DNA of 64,000 nucleotides from Aricia agestis (taxonomy: Eukaryota > Arthropoda > Insecta > Lepidoptera > Lycaenidae), in the NCBI RefSeq assembly GCF_905147365.1, contig NC_056406.1, forward strand, positions 756,501 through 820,500, read 5' to 3'. The notes beneath the pieces are model-generated. The model saw only the letters and a list, made by a program, of their open reading frames with translations, was not told the DNA's origin and made no database searches. The first letter of the stretch is position 1. Each line of letters starts with the position of its first letter. Positions 35,501 to 47,500 of the stretch are shown one piece after another. The position numbers and the translations under genes are program-made.

Positions 35501-38500
35501 CAACATAATATCTTATATAACAATTCTATGATCTATGTGTTAACCAAGCTTGATAGAGATCAATTAGATTGATAGCAGTATTTTTGGACTCCCTCCACTA
35601 CTTATATGTTCACTGTTGACATCTGTTGCAGCGTGACGCTGGTGGTGGGCGGCCACCACCCACACAAGTTTCCGCCCAACTTCCGCTTCGGCGCCGCCAC
35701 CTCCTCCTACCAGATCGAGGGCGGCTGGGACGCCGACGGTGAGAACACACACACACACACTTCATGTGACATGACGTAGTATCGACTAAGCACGATAAAA
35801 TATCTAAAAGCATGTTCTTTAAATGAATAGATTTACATATTATTATGTTTAACTAGTATAATATCTGGTCTCTGGTTTACCTATCACTTCCCCTGAACTG
35901 TCATAATATCGTAACCATATTTTTGCCACTAATCGTTCTTATTCTTCTTCTTCTGTGTAGATATTGGAATTGTCCTGCTGCAAGTCAAACAGTGTCGATT
36001 AGGAACTTTATAGAAATTAGGTACCTATATTTATCATGACAGTGATGAGGGTGGTCGGAGATTGACCGTTTAGATAGCGACTACAAATGACGGTCACACC
36101 TCAAGATTTATTTCGGGGTCGTTATAACTCCAAGTGATTTATTTATTTGTGTCAACTAATAAAACTCATAAAAAGAACATAAAATATTATTTCACATCAA
36201 TATAAATCTTCATTTGTCCAGAATTTCCAGAGTTTAGGGCAATCAATGGTTTTAATAATAAAACTTAACAATTATTGCGACGTTGGTAAAAAAATGCCAA
36301 AAGAATTTTTCACAGTTGGGATCGTTACAAAATATTAAGTTACGTACATAATAACGAGTTTTTGCGGTCTCGTCCTAATTGGGCCGGAAATTCTCCAAAA
36401 CGACCGGTTCAAATTCATAACGAGATGCTGACTCAAGGCTGTTTTGGCACGTGACCCATTGTTCGATGTTACACAAAATACAGCTGTTACAAGCTCACGC
36501 CTCTGTCGGTGTCATCCGAGTATAGGTCTCTTGGATATCTCTAGTGGCGCGGCGAGTGGCAGATTTAGGCAACACGTGGGTGTCAGAGTGCGATCAGCTG
36601 TGAAAAGCGGTTTACTAGTTAAAAATGAAAACACGCTGAAAACGTTAAAAAGTGCTTTGAATAAGGAAAATATGGGCGGTACGAGGTACTGTTATGTTGT
36701 AGGGTGCAAATATTCCCAATCTCGGATTCGTGAATTAACGTTAATATTCGTTTCTGAGACGGAATTGGGAAACGTATCGAAATCAACATGCCGATTTTTA
36801 ATCATGCTTAAATCTAAATCTCGCATGAATATTTATAAAATATCACGTGCAAGTTATTTTTAATATCATTGTTTTATGTATAATAATATATTGTAATTGA
36901 AAAAACGATATACTTAAATAAAATTATTGTCGGTTCAATATTTATTACTTATTCTTTCAATATTCACTTTCGCATTTATAATATTATAATACTAATATAC
37001 TAATTACTGATATTACTAATTTACTAATAATATTATAAATGCGAAAGTGTGTCTGTCTGTTACCTCTTAACGCCTAAACTGCTGAACAGATTTTGCTGAA
37101 ATTTGGCATGGATAACTCCATAATATATTCTTAAGAGTCCCGAAAAAGGACATAGACAGTGGCGTAACTGTAAGATCCGGGCCCCGTGGCAAATTGATGG
37201 GGCTCTATCAGTAAAAATCGTCACGTTTATAATAAACAATATTATATACTTAAAAATGTTTGCCCATTTTGCCAGCCCTATATTTACGCCACTGGACATA
37301 GGATACTTTTTGTCTCGGGAAAATGTACGGTTCCCGAATCCCGTGCGGTTATTCCGTTGTGCAAGAGTTATGGCACAGCGGAGTTGCGGGCGTCATCTAG
37401 TAAATTTATTATATTACATATTAATCATAAAAATCAAAGAAATAGATCTGCATTTTCCATTTTTATTTTGCATGTATGGTTGAAAAGTTGCTGAAAATAT
37501 ATTTGTTTAGATTATTCAATACATAGCTCCACTTTCACGTCGTACAGACCGTACAGTCGATTACTACTCTGGTCTGTGGCAAGTATTACTTTTACACGGA
37601 ATATTCGTTCTCCATCATCATGGATTTCGAAGACTTCATGAACATGATTGCTTTGGAATTAATTTGAGCTCTATAATTTTTAATTAGGTAAACAACCTGT
37701 TATTAGTAATAAATAATAACTAAGAAGATGTAGTAAAAAATCATTTTCAATGAATTTGAAAGAATATTACATGATCGTGTATATTTAAGTAAATATAGCT
37801 TTCGATAAGTACCTACTGATTTTCCGCGGAAAAAGTCTGCGGAAATATTATGAAGTCCACAATCAATAATAATTTGGCTCATTACTTTTTATTGTGCTAA
37901 AAATATAAACAATTACCAAAAAAGTGCAGTGACTTGTATGAGAATCATATGAGAAAAGCGCCCGTGAGTTTCCGCCGTCAACCGACGTGCGGCGTTGCCA
38001 TAGCTTAGCAACGATATCGAAGAGGCCTATTAATTTACATTTTTGAAATAGAAATTAACTCTGGCGTCGTTTTGATTGAGAGCTGTCTCCGTGCGTTTAC
38101 TGCAGTCATCGATGCGCCGAAACATCCTTGTCGGCCTTTATTGCGTGTCATGAACTCATGGCCAAGTTTCCTTCATAATCAAGTTTAAAATATTGCGATA
38201 TTTTGACGTGTTCAAAACTGGCAGTTCGGGTAAACTTCCCCAGTCACGTGTCTGCGATGCCCTTGTGATGGTTGTACGAATTTGATGTCGACATTTTTCA
38301 TCTCTATCCTTGGCCTTTCTATGACGACACGAGCTGCGGTTACGTCAATGAGGGTTGTATGGCGCTATGTAGCCGTCAGGTCTATCGTGTCAAATGTAGT
38401 GTCAGAGTCACAGTGATCAGACAGGCAGCTATATGCTGCTGCTAGCTGTTTGACACTACAATTGACACGATAGACCTGACGGCTACATAGCGCCATACAA

Positions 38501-41500
38501 CCCTCATTGAGATAATATACTGGTTTAGCTGATGCATTGCCGGTTTCCTGAAATTATGTCAAACGATCGGAAGAAGGATAAAGACATCGATCTTTCTTAC
38601 GTGGAAATAAAAATACTTACAAAAAAGTTAAGCACATCGATCTTTCTTACGTGGAAATAAAAATACTTACAAAAAAGTTAAGCAATTTTTTTTATTCCAA
38701 TTTCAAACACATGAGCATCAATTTGTTCCGAGAGGAACCAAATGGCACTACGCGGCAGTAGAGCTACGCAACACAGTATTGTATAGCAGAAATAGGAAGC
38801 GAAATAACGCTCCCGTGCAGAGAGCCAACAGCGCGACGCTAAGATTAGCAGAAAGGTGAAACCGCTTGAAACGGCTTTATACTTCACTTCTAAGTTCTAT
38901 CTGACGATTTACAAAACGTCAGTTCTATGTGGAAGTGAAGTGTCGCGCCCGGAGCCGTGCCGTGTTGCTCTAGTGCGGTCGTTCCTCAAGATTCATTTAA
39001 AAACAACATATGTTGGTGCAAATGTCATGGTGTATCGCAGGCAAGGGCGAGAGCATCTGGGATCGGTACGGCCATCGGCGGCAGAGCGCGATCCGCGACA
39101 ACAGCACGGGGGACGTCGCCGCCGACTCCTACCACCGCTGGCGGGACGACGTCGAGGTGGCCGCCAGCCTCGGCCTACACTTCTACAGGTGAGTTCCCAT
39201 GGAATTAGTGGTTGGAAGAGTCAGACTCTTGGTATTCAGTTCAAGATTCTAGTAGACACGAGAGGGAAATAGATTTTTAGGGATCGATTGTCAGGATCCG
39301 TACTGAAGTTTTTGAAGAAGAAGGATTTGTGAATAAAGATTGAAGAAAACATTGCCAGAAATGTAATCCATTTTTTGTCCTGAAGGCAGGTCATAGTAGT
39401 ATAATCCATACTAATATTATAAATCTGGAAGTGTGTTCGTCTGTCTGTATGTACTTTCAAACACACTGAACCGATTTTGATGATATTTGGTACATGCAGT
39501 TACATGGCGTCTCGGAAAAGAACACAGGATACTTTTGTTGCGGAAAAATGTACGGTTTCCGCACGATAAATGTTTTTTTCGCAACGACGTTGCGGGGTTC
39601 ATGTAATTATAATATATGCAGGTTCTCAATATCGTGGCCACGGATCCTGCCGTCGGGGTTCAGCGGCAATGTCAACCGCGCCGGCGTGCGCTACTACAGC
39701 GAGCTGATCGACGGTCTGCTGGCGCGCGGCATCGAGCCCGTCGTCACCATGTACCACTGGGACTTGCCCGTCGCCATACAGGACATGGGTGAGTAGGGGA
39801 GACTCACTTGACTATCTGACTTCTGGTCAAATAGTGATAGATGATCACGCGGTACAACGCTGTCGCACACCGCGCGCTGCGTTTCACATGACAGAAGTAT
39901 ACCTTTACCTTAATAGCTTTAAAATACTTTCGCTTACTCGGTAATTTACTGGAATGTAAATGGTAATGTCTTTATTATTTATGACACTGCGAATAATAAA
40001 AAGGTACTTACTTAAAAATATTCGTAGGTAGTTAAAACGACGACGAGACGCCTTCTGTCATAAACTTTAACCGAGGCTGGCACGAGGGCATCTGTAGATT
40101 CTTCCTCAGTAGTTAAGCTGCAAATGGATAAAAATCTGAAATTAGACTTGAATTGTGTGCAGGCGGCTGGACGAACCCTCTGATCGTGAAGTGGTTCTCC
40201 TCGTACGCGCGCGTGCTGTTCGCGGAGTTCGGGTCCCGCGTCAGGACCTGGATCACTATCAACGAGGCGGTGGTGGTGTGCGACTTCAACTACAACCTGG
40301 GGAGCTTCGCCCCCGGCGTGCGGGAGCCCGAGCTGGCGCCCTACCTGTGCAACCGCCACGTGCTGCTCGCGCACGCCGCCGCCTACCGGATATACGAGAG
40401 GGACTATAAGCCGAAGTACAACGGTTGGTGCTAATATTGCATGTTTTTACAGTTTCATTAAATAATGCAACGAGACAGCGTAAAGGGGACATATCTGTGA
40501 AACGTTTGACGATAATATATGGTCGAACGAATTGTATTTTTATGACGTAAGGTTTAATAACATAAACTAGCTATTTGACCGAGCTTTGTTCGGTATTCGA
40601 TACAACACGAATAAAATGACATTTTCTAAAAACGATTCCTAGCTAGATCGATTTATCGCCCCCGAAACCCCCTATATACTAAATTTCATGGAAATCGTTG
40701 GAGCCGATTCCGAGATTCCAATTATATATATATACAAGAATTGCTCATTTAAAGATTTTTTAGCGGAATATTCTCCGCGTTCTGATCGTACTGCTTAGTA
40801 CAAGCCGTTCTGTAATATTGGCAGACGTGGATTTATACCAGAACTAGTAAATACGTAAAATAATAAAGATGTTGTAAATTTTTAGACTTGAACAGTTCAT
40901 ATAACATCATACCTGTATACTCTCTAGGCAAGATATCGCTGGCCAACAACCTGCTGTGGGTGGAGCCGGCCTCGCCCGCGGACCGGGAGCTCGCAGAGCT
41001 CGGCCGACAGCACTCGGTGAGCAACAATGAATCAACATGAATCAACAATGAAACAATGAATGATTTCAAAGAATCCGTGATCGAAGGATTATTATATAAC
41101 TATCTATACTAGAGATGGCTCAATGGTCGAAATTCGACCTTAGTTTCAACGATATTAGGACTACTGTCTACTACTTTTTCAACGCTTATCTCTGGGACTC
41201 AGCTGATCTCAGACTGCCCGTAAGCATTGTCTAGTATCTAAGATTCAACAAAAAAAACTATAATTCATTTTCAATTAGTCAACTTGTTGTCAACAGACTT
41301 CAACCATTAAGAAAAGAGTATATTAATTCGTATGTATAGGCTTGTCACTCAAAGACTGTCATTTTTCCTAATGTGTGTGTTGTAGTGTGTGTAATGTTTT
41401 ATTTGTTAAAAAAATGTATGATAAAAGCATAATTTCAAAATAATATTAGCTCGATGCAGTCCTTCACCATTTAAACTATAACTGTGCAAAATTTCATTCA

Positions 41501-44500
41501 TCTATGTTTCCCCATTTTTCGTCAAAAGGGATACAAAGTTTTTGGCTTACGTATTAATATATAGATTCTTTATACTATGGTAAAAAAATTACTGCAGTCA
41601 TTATAAAAAGTGAATGGTCGACGAAATTTTTTGGGACTATTTTGTACACAATATCTCTAAATAGTATAAAACAAAGTCGCTTTCCGCTGTCTGTATGTAT
41701 GTGTGTATGTATGCTTAGATCTTTAAAACTACTCAACGGATTTTGATGCGGTTTTTTTTAATAGATTGAGTGTTTCAAGAGGAAGGTTTATATGTATAAC
41801 ATATGCATAATATGGTAGAGAAACACTGATAATTTTAGAGGTTTCTAATGTTATGTCGTAAATAAATTCATTTTTTTGCGTTTATATTGCAAACGCTGGC
41901 TAAACCCTACGAGATAGATCAAAATAATGTACTACAGTATTGTACACCTTAATAAGGTAAACAAAAAAGTCCGCGATGGTATATGTCTATTTCTTAGGGA
42001 TAACTCACAATAGCCATTTTTGTTCTTTACTTTTTACGAAAAATAATGGCTTATTTACGAAGCGATTTTAACAATTTACAACATTAACCCTTATCCAAAT
42101 AAACATGTTTGGAAGCTAAGACATTAAATGTAGATTATAATTGTCTTTTACACTATACAATTTCGATCAATACTTTAGAAGTTTTCAAACGTATAAACTT
42201 ACGCGGAATCAAAAAATATGTCGCGCGGCGGCGGCCGAGGGACATAGCGGTTACGGCGGAACCGGCCGGGGGCTCTCATAAGCTTCGGGCTTATGTTATT
42301 GTAGTAGATAGTGTATTTCGTCATTGTGTGGTTGTGCAGACGGTAACGCAGAGGAGCAACCACAGCGCTTTCTTTCAGATATTCATTGTTTCTGGTTCTT
42401 TGGTTTCTGAATTGTCGATAAAAATATATTTGACTTGGTTAGAAAAACGGACTTTTGTTTTTGCTTTGCGATTGGGTTATTTGTTGCTTTGTGGGTATTA
42501 CTATACGATCATGCCTGGAAGACGTCGTCGTTCGAACATAGGTCGTAGTACAGTGAATGCCAAAAGAGCACGTTCAGCAAGAGATGAAGAATCGTCAACG
42601 GAACGTGAGACTCGCCTAAGCCAGAATAGTGATAGAAATCGGATACAGAGAGAAAGAGAATCGTCTGTAGAGCGTGAGGCTCGCCTCAGTCGGAAAAATG
42701 ATAGAATTCGGATACAGAGAGAAAGAGAATCGTCTGTAGAGCATGAGGCTCGCCTCAGTCGGAAAAATGATAGAATTCGGATACAGAGAGAAAGAGAATC
42801 GTCTGTAGAGCGTGAGGCTCGCCTCAGCCAGAATAGTGATAGAAATCGAATACAGAGAGAAAGAGAATCGTCTGTAGAGCGTGAGGCTCGCCTCAGCCAG
42901 AATAGTGATAGAAATCGAATACAGAGAGAAAGAGAATCATCTGTAGAGCGTGAGGCTCGCCTCAGCCAGGATAGGGATAGGCATCGAATACAGAGAGCAA
43001 GAAAATCATCCGCACAGACTCATAGCAACACCGAACAAAACGAACAACCAAACAGCCACAGACCCGAGAGAGTAACTAATTCATGGGTAAATAAAGAAAA
43101 TTCTGCCAATTTTTGCGAAACTTTTATCGTTTACGCAGCACAATAGGAAAAATCACCCGATTTTGAAACATTCTTCATTGGTGCTCCGCTTCTATTGGTC
43201 TTAGCGTGATAATATATTATAGGCTACATCCTACTAATATTATAAAGGCGAAAGTTTGTTTGGATGTATGGATGTGTGGATGTATGGATGTTTGTTACTC
43301 TTTCACGCAAAAACTACTGAACGGATTTTAATGAAACTTTACAATAATATAGCTTATACATCAGAATAACACATAGGCTACAATTTTAACCGACTTTTAA
43401 AATGGGGGAGGTGTTATGTTCGTTTTCTTATATTCAACGATTACTCCACCGTATGTTACCCGATTTTTATATTCACAAAAGTGGTGATCTGATGAAGGAT
43501 CCATAAGTAATCGAGGGAACTCCTCAAAACTTATAGGGAAACGTGTGGTGACTTCGGTTTCGTGAGAAGTATTCTAAGCATATGCTACCAACAAGTAAGA
43601 TTTTGCACCGAGATATACCTGGTATACCGTGGTTCGGAAGGTGCTGAGAGAACTCCTGATTCTTTATAGATACAAGTTTGGGAGTTTCGGCGTTGTTTTA
43701 AGAACAGGAACCATATGCTACTACGCAAATTACATTCATCATCATCATCATCATCATCACTACCATATTATACCATTTCATACGAGTAGTCTTTTAGATC
43801 GAGACTCGAGTTTGTCAAGCGATAATTAAAAAAAAATCTTTATTTTATTTCTAAAAATAGATTGACGACCTCTGTGGCTCAGTGGTGAGCGCGTTGGTAG
43901 CTCAAGCCGGAGGTTGCGGGTTCAAATCCCGCCGACGGAACAAAAAGTTTTCAAAGTTCCTGGGTCATGGATGTGTATTAAATATGTGTATCATTTAATA
44001 AAAATCTTAAATATATGTATAGTATAAAAGTATTAAATATATTTCCGTTGTCTGGTACCTGTAACACAAGTCCATCAGGTACTCACCACGGGGCCAGACT
44101 GACGTGGTGTGAAGCGTCCATAGATAAAAAAAATCTATACCTACCTAATATAATAACATTGAAGAGTATGTTTGCTTGAACGCGTCAATCTCAGGAACTA
44201 CAGGTCCGATTTAAAAACTTATCTCAGTGTTAGATTGATCATTTATCGAGTAAGACTATAGGCTATATTATATTATCACGCTAAGACTAATACGGCCGAA
44301 GAAACTCAGGAAAATGTGGGAAAATCGGGGGAAATATTTTTGATGGGAAAATGTACGTTTTCTGTAAAATTCCTAATTTACGCGGGCGAAGCCGCGCGGG
44401 ACATCTAGTTAATACTATAATATTATGTTATTTTTTTCTGCTAAGTATACTTCCCGAGTATGTATCCTAAGTTTCGTAAACAAGCAGCATTACAATCGCG

Positions 44501-47500
44501 GTGCTACACGGGTAGGCGTCGTAGCACCGCGGCGTAGCCCGACACGGGAGCGAGCTCCGCGTCGTGTCACCGCGGCGTAGCCCGACACGGGAGCGAGCTC
44601 CGCGTCGTAGCAGCGCGGCGTAGCCCGACACGGGAGCGAGCTCCGCGTCGTGTCACCGCGGCGTAGCCCGACACGGGAGCGAGCTCCGCGTCGTAGCAGC
44701 GCGGCGTAGCCCGACACGGGAGCGAGCTCCGCGTCGTGTCACCGCGGCGTAGCCCGACACGGGAGCGAGCTCCGCGTCGTAGCACCGCGGCGTAGCCCGA
44801 CACGGGAGCGAGCTCCGCGTCGTGTCACCGCGGCGTAGCCCGACACGGGAGCGAGCTCCGCGTCGTAGCACCGCGGCGTAGCCCGACACGGGAGCGAGCT
44901 CCGCGTCGTAGCAGCGCGGCGTAGCCCGACACGGGAGCGAGCTCCGCGCCGTAGCACCGCGGCGTAGCCCGACACGGGAGCGAGCTCCGCGTCGTAGCAC
45001 CGCGGCGTAGCCCGACACGGGAGCGAGCTCCGCGTCGTGTCACCGCGGCGTAGCCCGACACGGGAGCGAGCTCCGCGTCGTGTCACCGCGGCGTAGCCCG
45101 ACACGGGAGCGAGCTCCGCGTCGTGTCACCGCGGCGTAGCCCGACACGGGAGCGAGCTCCGCGTCGTGTCACCGCGGCGTAGCCCGACACGGGAGCGAGC
45201 TCCGCGCCGTAGCACCGCGGCGTAGCCCGACACGGGAGCGAGCTCCGCGTCGTGTCACCGCGGCGTAGCCCGACACGGGAGCGAGCTCCGCGTCGTAGCA
45301 CCGCGGCGTAGCCCGACACGGGAGCGAGCTCCGCGCCGTAGCACCGCGGCGTAGCCCGACACGGGAGCGAGCTCCGCGTCGTGTCACCGCGGCGTAGCCC
45401 GACACGGGAGCGAGCTCCGCGTCGTAGCACCGCGGCGTAGCCCGACACGGGAGCGAGCTCCGCGTCGTGTCACCGCGGCGTAGCCCGACACGGGAGCGAG
45501 CTCCGCGCCGTAGCAGCGCGGCGTAGCCCGACACGGGACCGCGCTACGCCGTGTACTGCCTATATTCCACAATCCACAGGACAACAATAATAATAAAAAA
45601 AACTTGAGAGTTATCAAGGGACACCCGAATGGAACGAAGTTATTTACTAGCTATTTGACCGAGCTTTGCTCGGTATTCGATGAAAATGACATTTTCTAAA
45701 AATGATTCCTAGCTAGTTTTAGCCGATTCCGAGATTCCAATCATATAATTATATATATACAAGAATTGCTCGTTTAAAGATATAAGATACACTCAAAAAA
45801 ATTACAAAAAAAAACTCCATCTATTGACGCCCAGGAATAACAACGCAAACTTGTTGTCAACGTAGTCTAAGTGCAGTACTACGAATAATAAAAGGTGCAG
45901 TACTCTTATAACGTACGTAGGTTGAGAGTAATTTGCTAGTTGGGACTTTGGTACGCATATAAAATTTGGTTAAAATCGGTAAAGCCGTTTCGGAGGAGTA
46001 CGCGGCCTAACATTGTGACACGAGAATTTTATATATAAGATATTATATTTAAAAAAAATTATATCGTACATATAATATTTAATACACATCCAAGACCCAG
46101 GAACATTGAATACTTTTTGTTCCGTCGGCGGGATTCGGACAGGCGATCTCCGGCTTGCGCTGCCATAGACATAATATATACTGTCGTATGCGCTGCCAAC
46201 GCGCCACCAACTGAGTCACAGAGGTCGACAATATTGTCATGTTGTTTGGAATGTAGGTACAGAATAAACGCACAGAATAAAAAATTAATATAACTATACT
46301 CCACTCGGGCTAACTTGTCGCTAGCGTTCATTCACTCCCTGTCAAAAACTTGTCATTTTCCCAACATTTTCCATATAAACCGCGATTGACAATGAAGTGT
46401 CAGATATTGTCAATCGTGGTTTTATATGGAAAATGACAAGTTTTTGACAGGGAGTCAATGACCGCTAGCGACAAGTTAGCCCGAGTGGAGTATAGCGGAA
46501 TCGAGAAACAATCCCGAGCTGTCAAACGAAACCAAAATTGATTTACATCTGTGTATACAATTATGTTTACGTGTGTGGAAAGGCAATAGCGTGTAAATAG
46601 CTAAATTGCCTGCGGGATAATACAAAGTTCTCAAAATAAAAAACACTCCGGAATCCGTATCATGCCCGACTAACCTGTTCCATAGTCAGCAGGGGTGATC
46701 CTCAGGCAATTGCAGTAGCAGCAAGCCCGTTGGATCTTGTAGGAGCAAGATGATTGTCTTCTATAGCGCGTGGTCCGCTCCGGAGCGTAGCTGAAGTACT
46801 CTTGAATTTTGATGCACTTTGGTCGGCCGACCACACAAAAAGTTCACAGCGATTATATTTTATTTATTTATTTATTTATTTATTCGGTATAGTAACAGAC
46901 AGCAAAGTAAGTAATATTGATGAAAAAATGATGAAAAAACCAAAAGAGAAAGAAACTTGAAATTCCAGCTGGATTAAGCCTTTTCAAGGAAAAATTATCA
47001 AAACAAAATTTTCTCGTAAGCCGTCAAACCTGGTCAGCGGCAAAAAGCGGCCAGCAAACACTTGTCATCTGTCAAGTGTCAAAGATATGTATTCTTCGTC
47101 TACTTCCGACAGTGGTGAATTGCCATATTATGTTAAAGGTTCATCCAACGGTTGATGAACAGAAACTCCCAAACTGAGCTACATCCTAACAGTGGAAATC
47201 AAACACAACACAAATCCAGAGAGTAATTTGAGAACTCATTATTTAGTTATTAAGGAAATATCATATATTAAATTATAACAAAATTAAGTGCACAGTGGCA
47301 GAGGGAATAGGGTAATAGGGGAAGGTAGAGATGGGAAGGGAAGGGAATAGGGGAGGGTAGGAAGGGGAATGGGGTAGGGGATCGGGCCTCCGGTAAACTC
47401 ACTCACTCGTCGAAACACAGCGCAAGCTCTGTTTCACGCCGGTTTTCTGTGAGAACGTGGCATTTCTCCGGTCGTGCCGAAGCATGACTCTTCCCAGTAT

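Noticed and set aside
36444..36863. 139-codon frame in GH1 intron 2
   Set aside because: No domain beyond a doubtful C-x4-C start; intron-internal and transposon-rich.
43739..43758. Short regular ATC/CAT repeats considered as a CRISPR-like array
   Set aside because: Simple trinucleotide microsatellite in a eukaryotic Helitron; no spacers.
44515..45545. Tandem array considered as a centromeric-type satellite
   Set aside because: Short unit, only about 1 kb long, within an intron; better called a minisatellite.
44490..45617. Series of minus-strand frames of 75-121 codons with repeated SGYAA...RRGARSRVGLRR peptides
   Set aside because: Product of the 43-bp minisatellite; with 43 not divisible by three, all frames stay open. 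Not genes.
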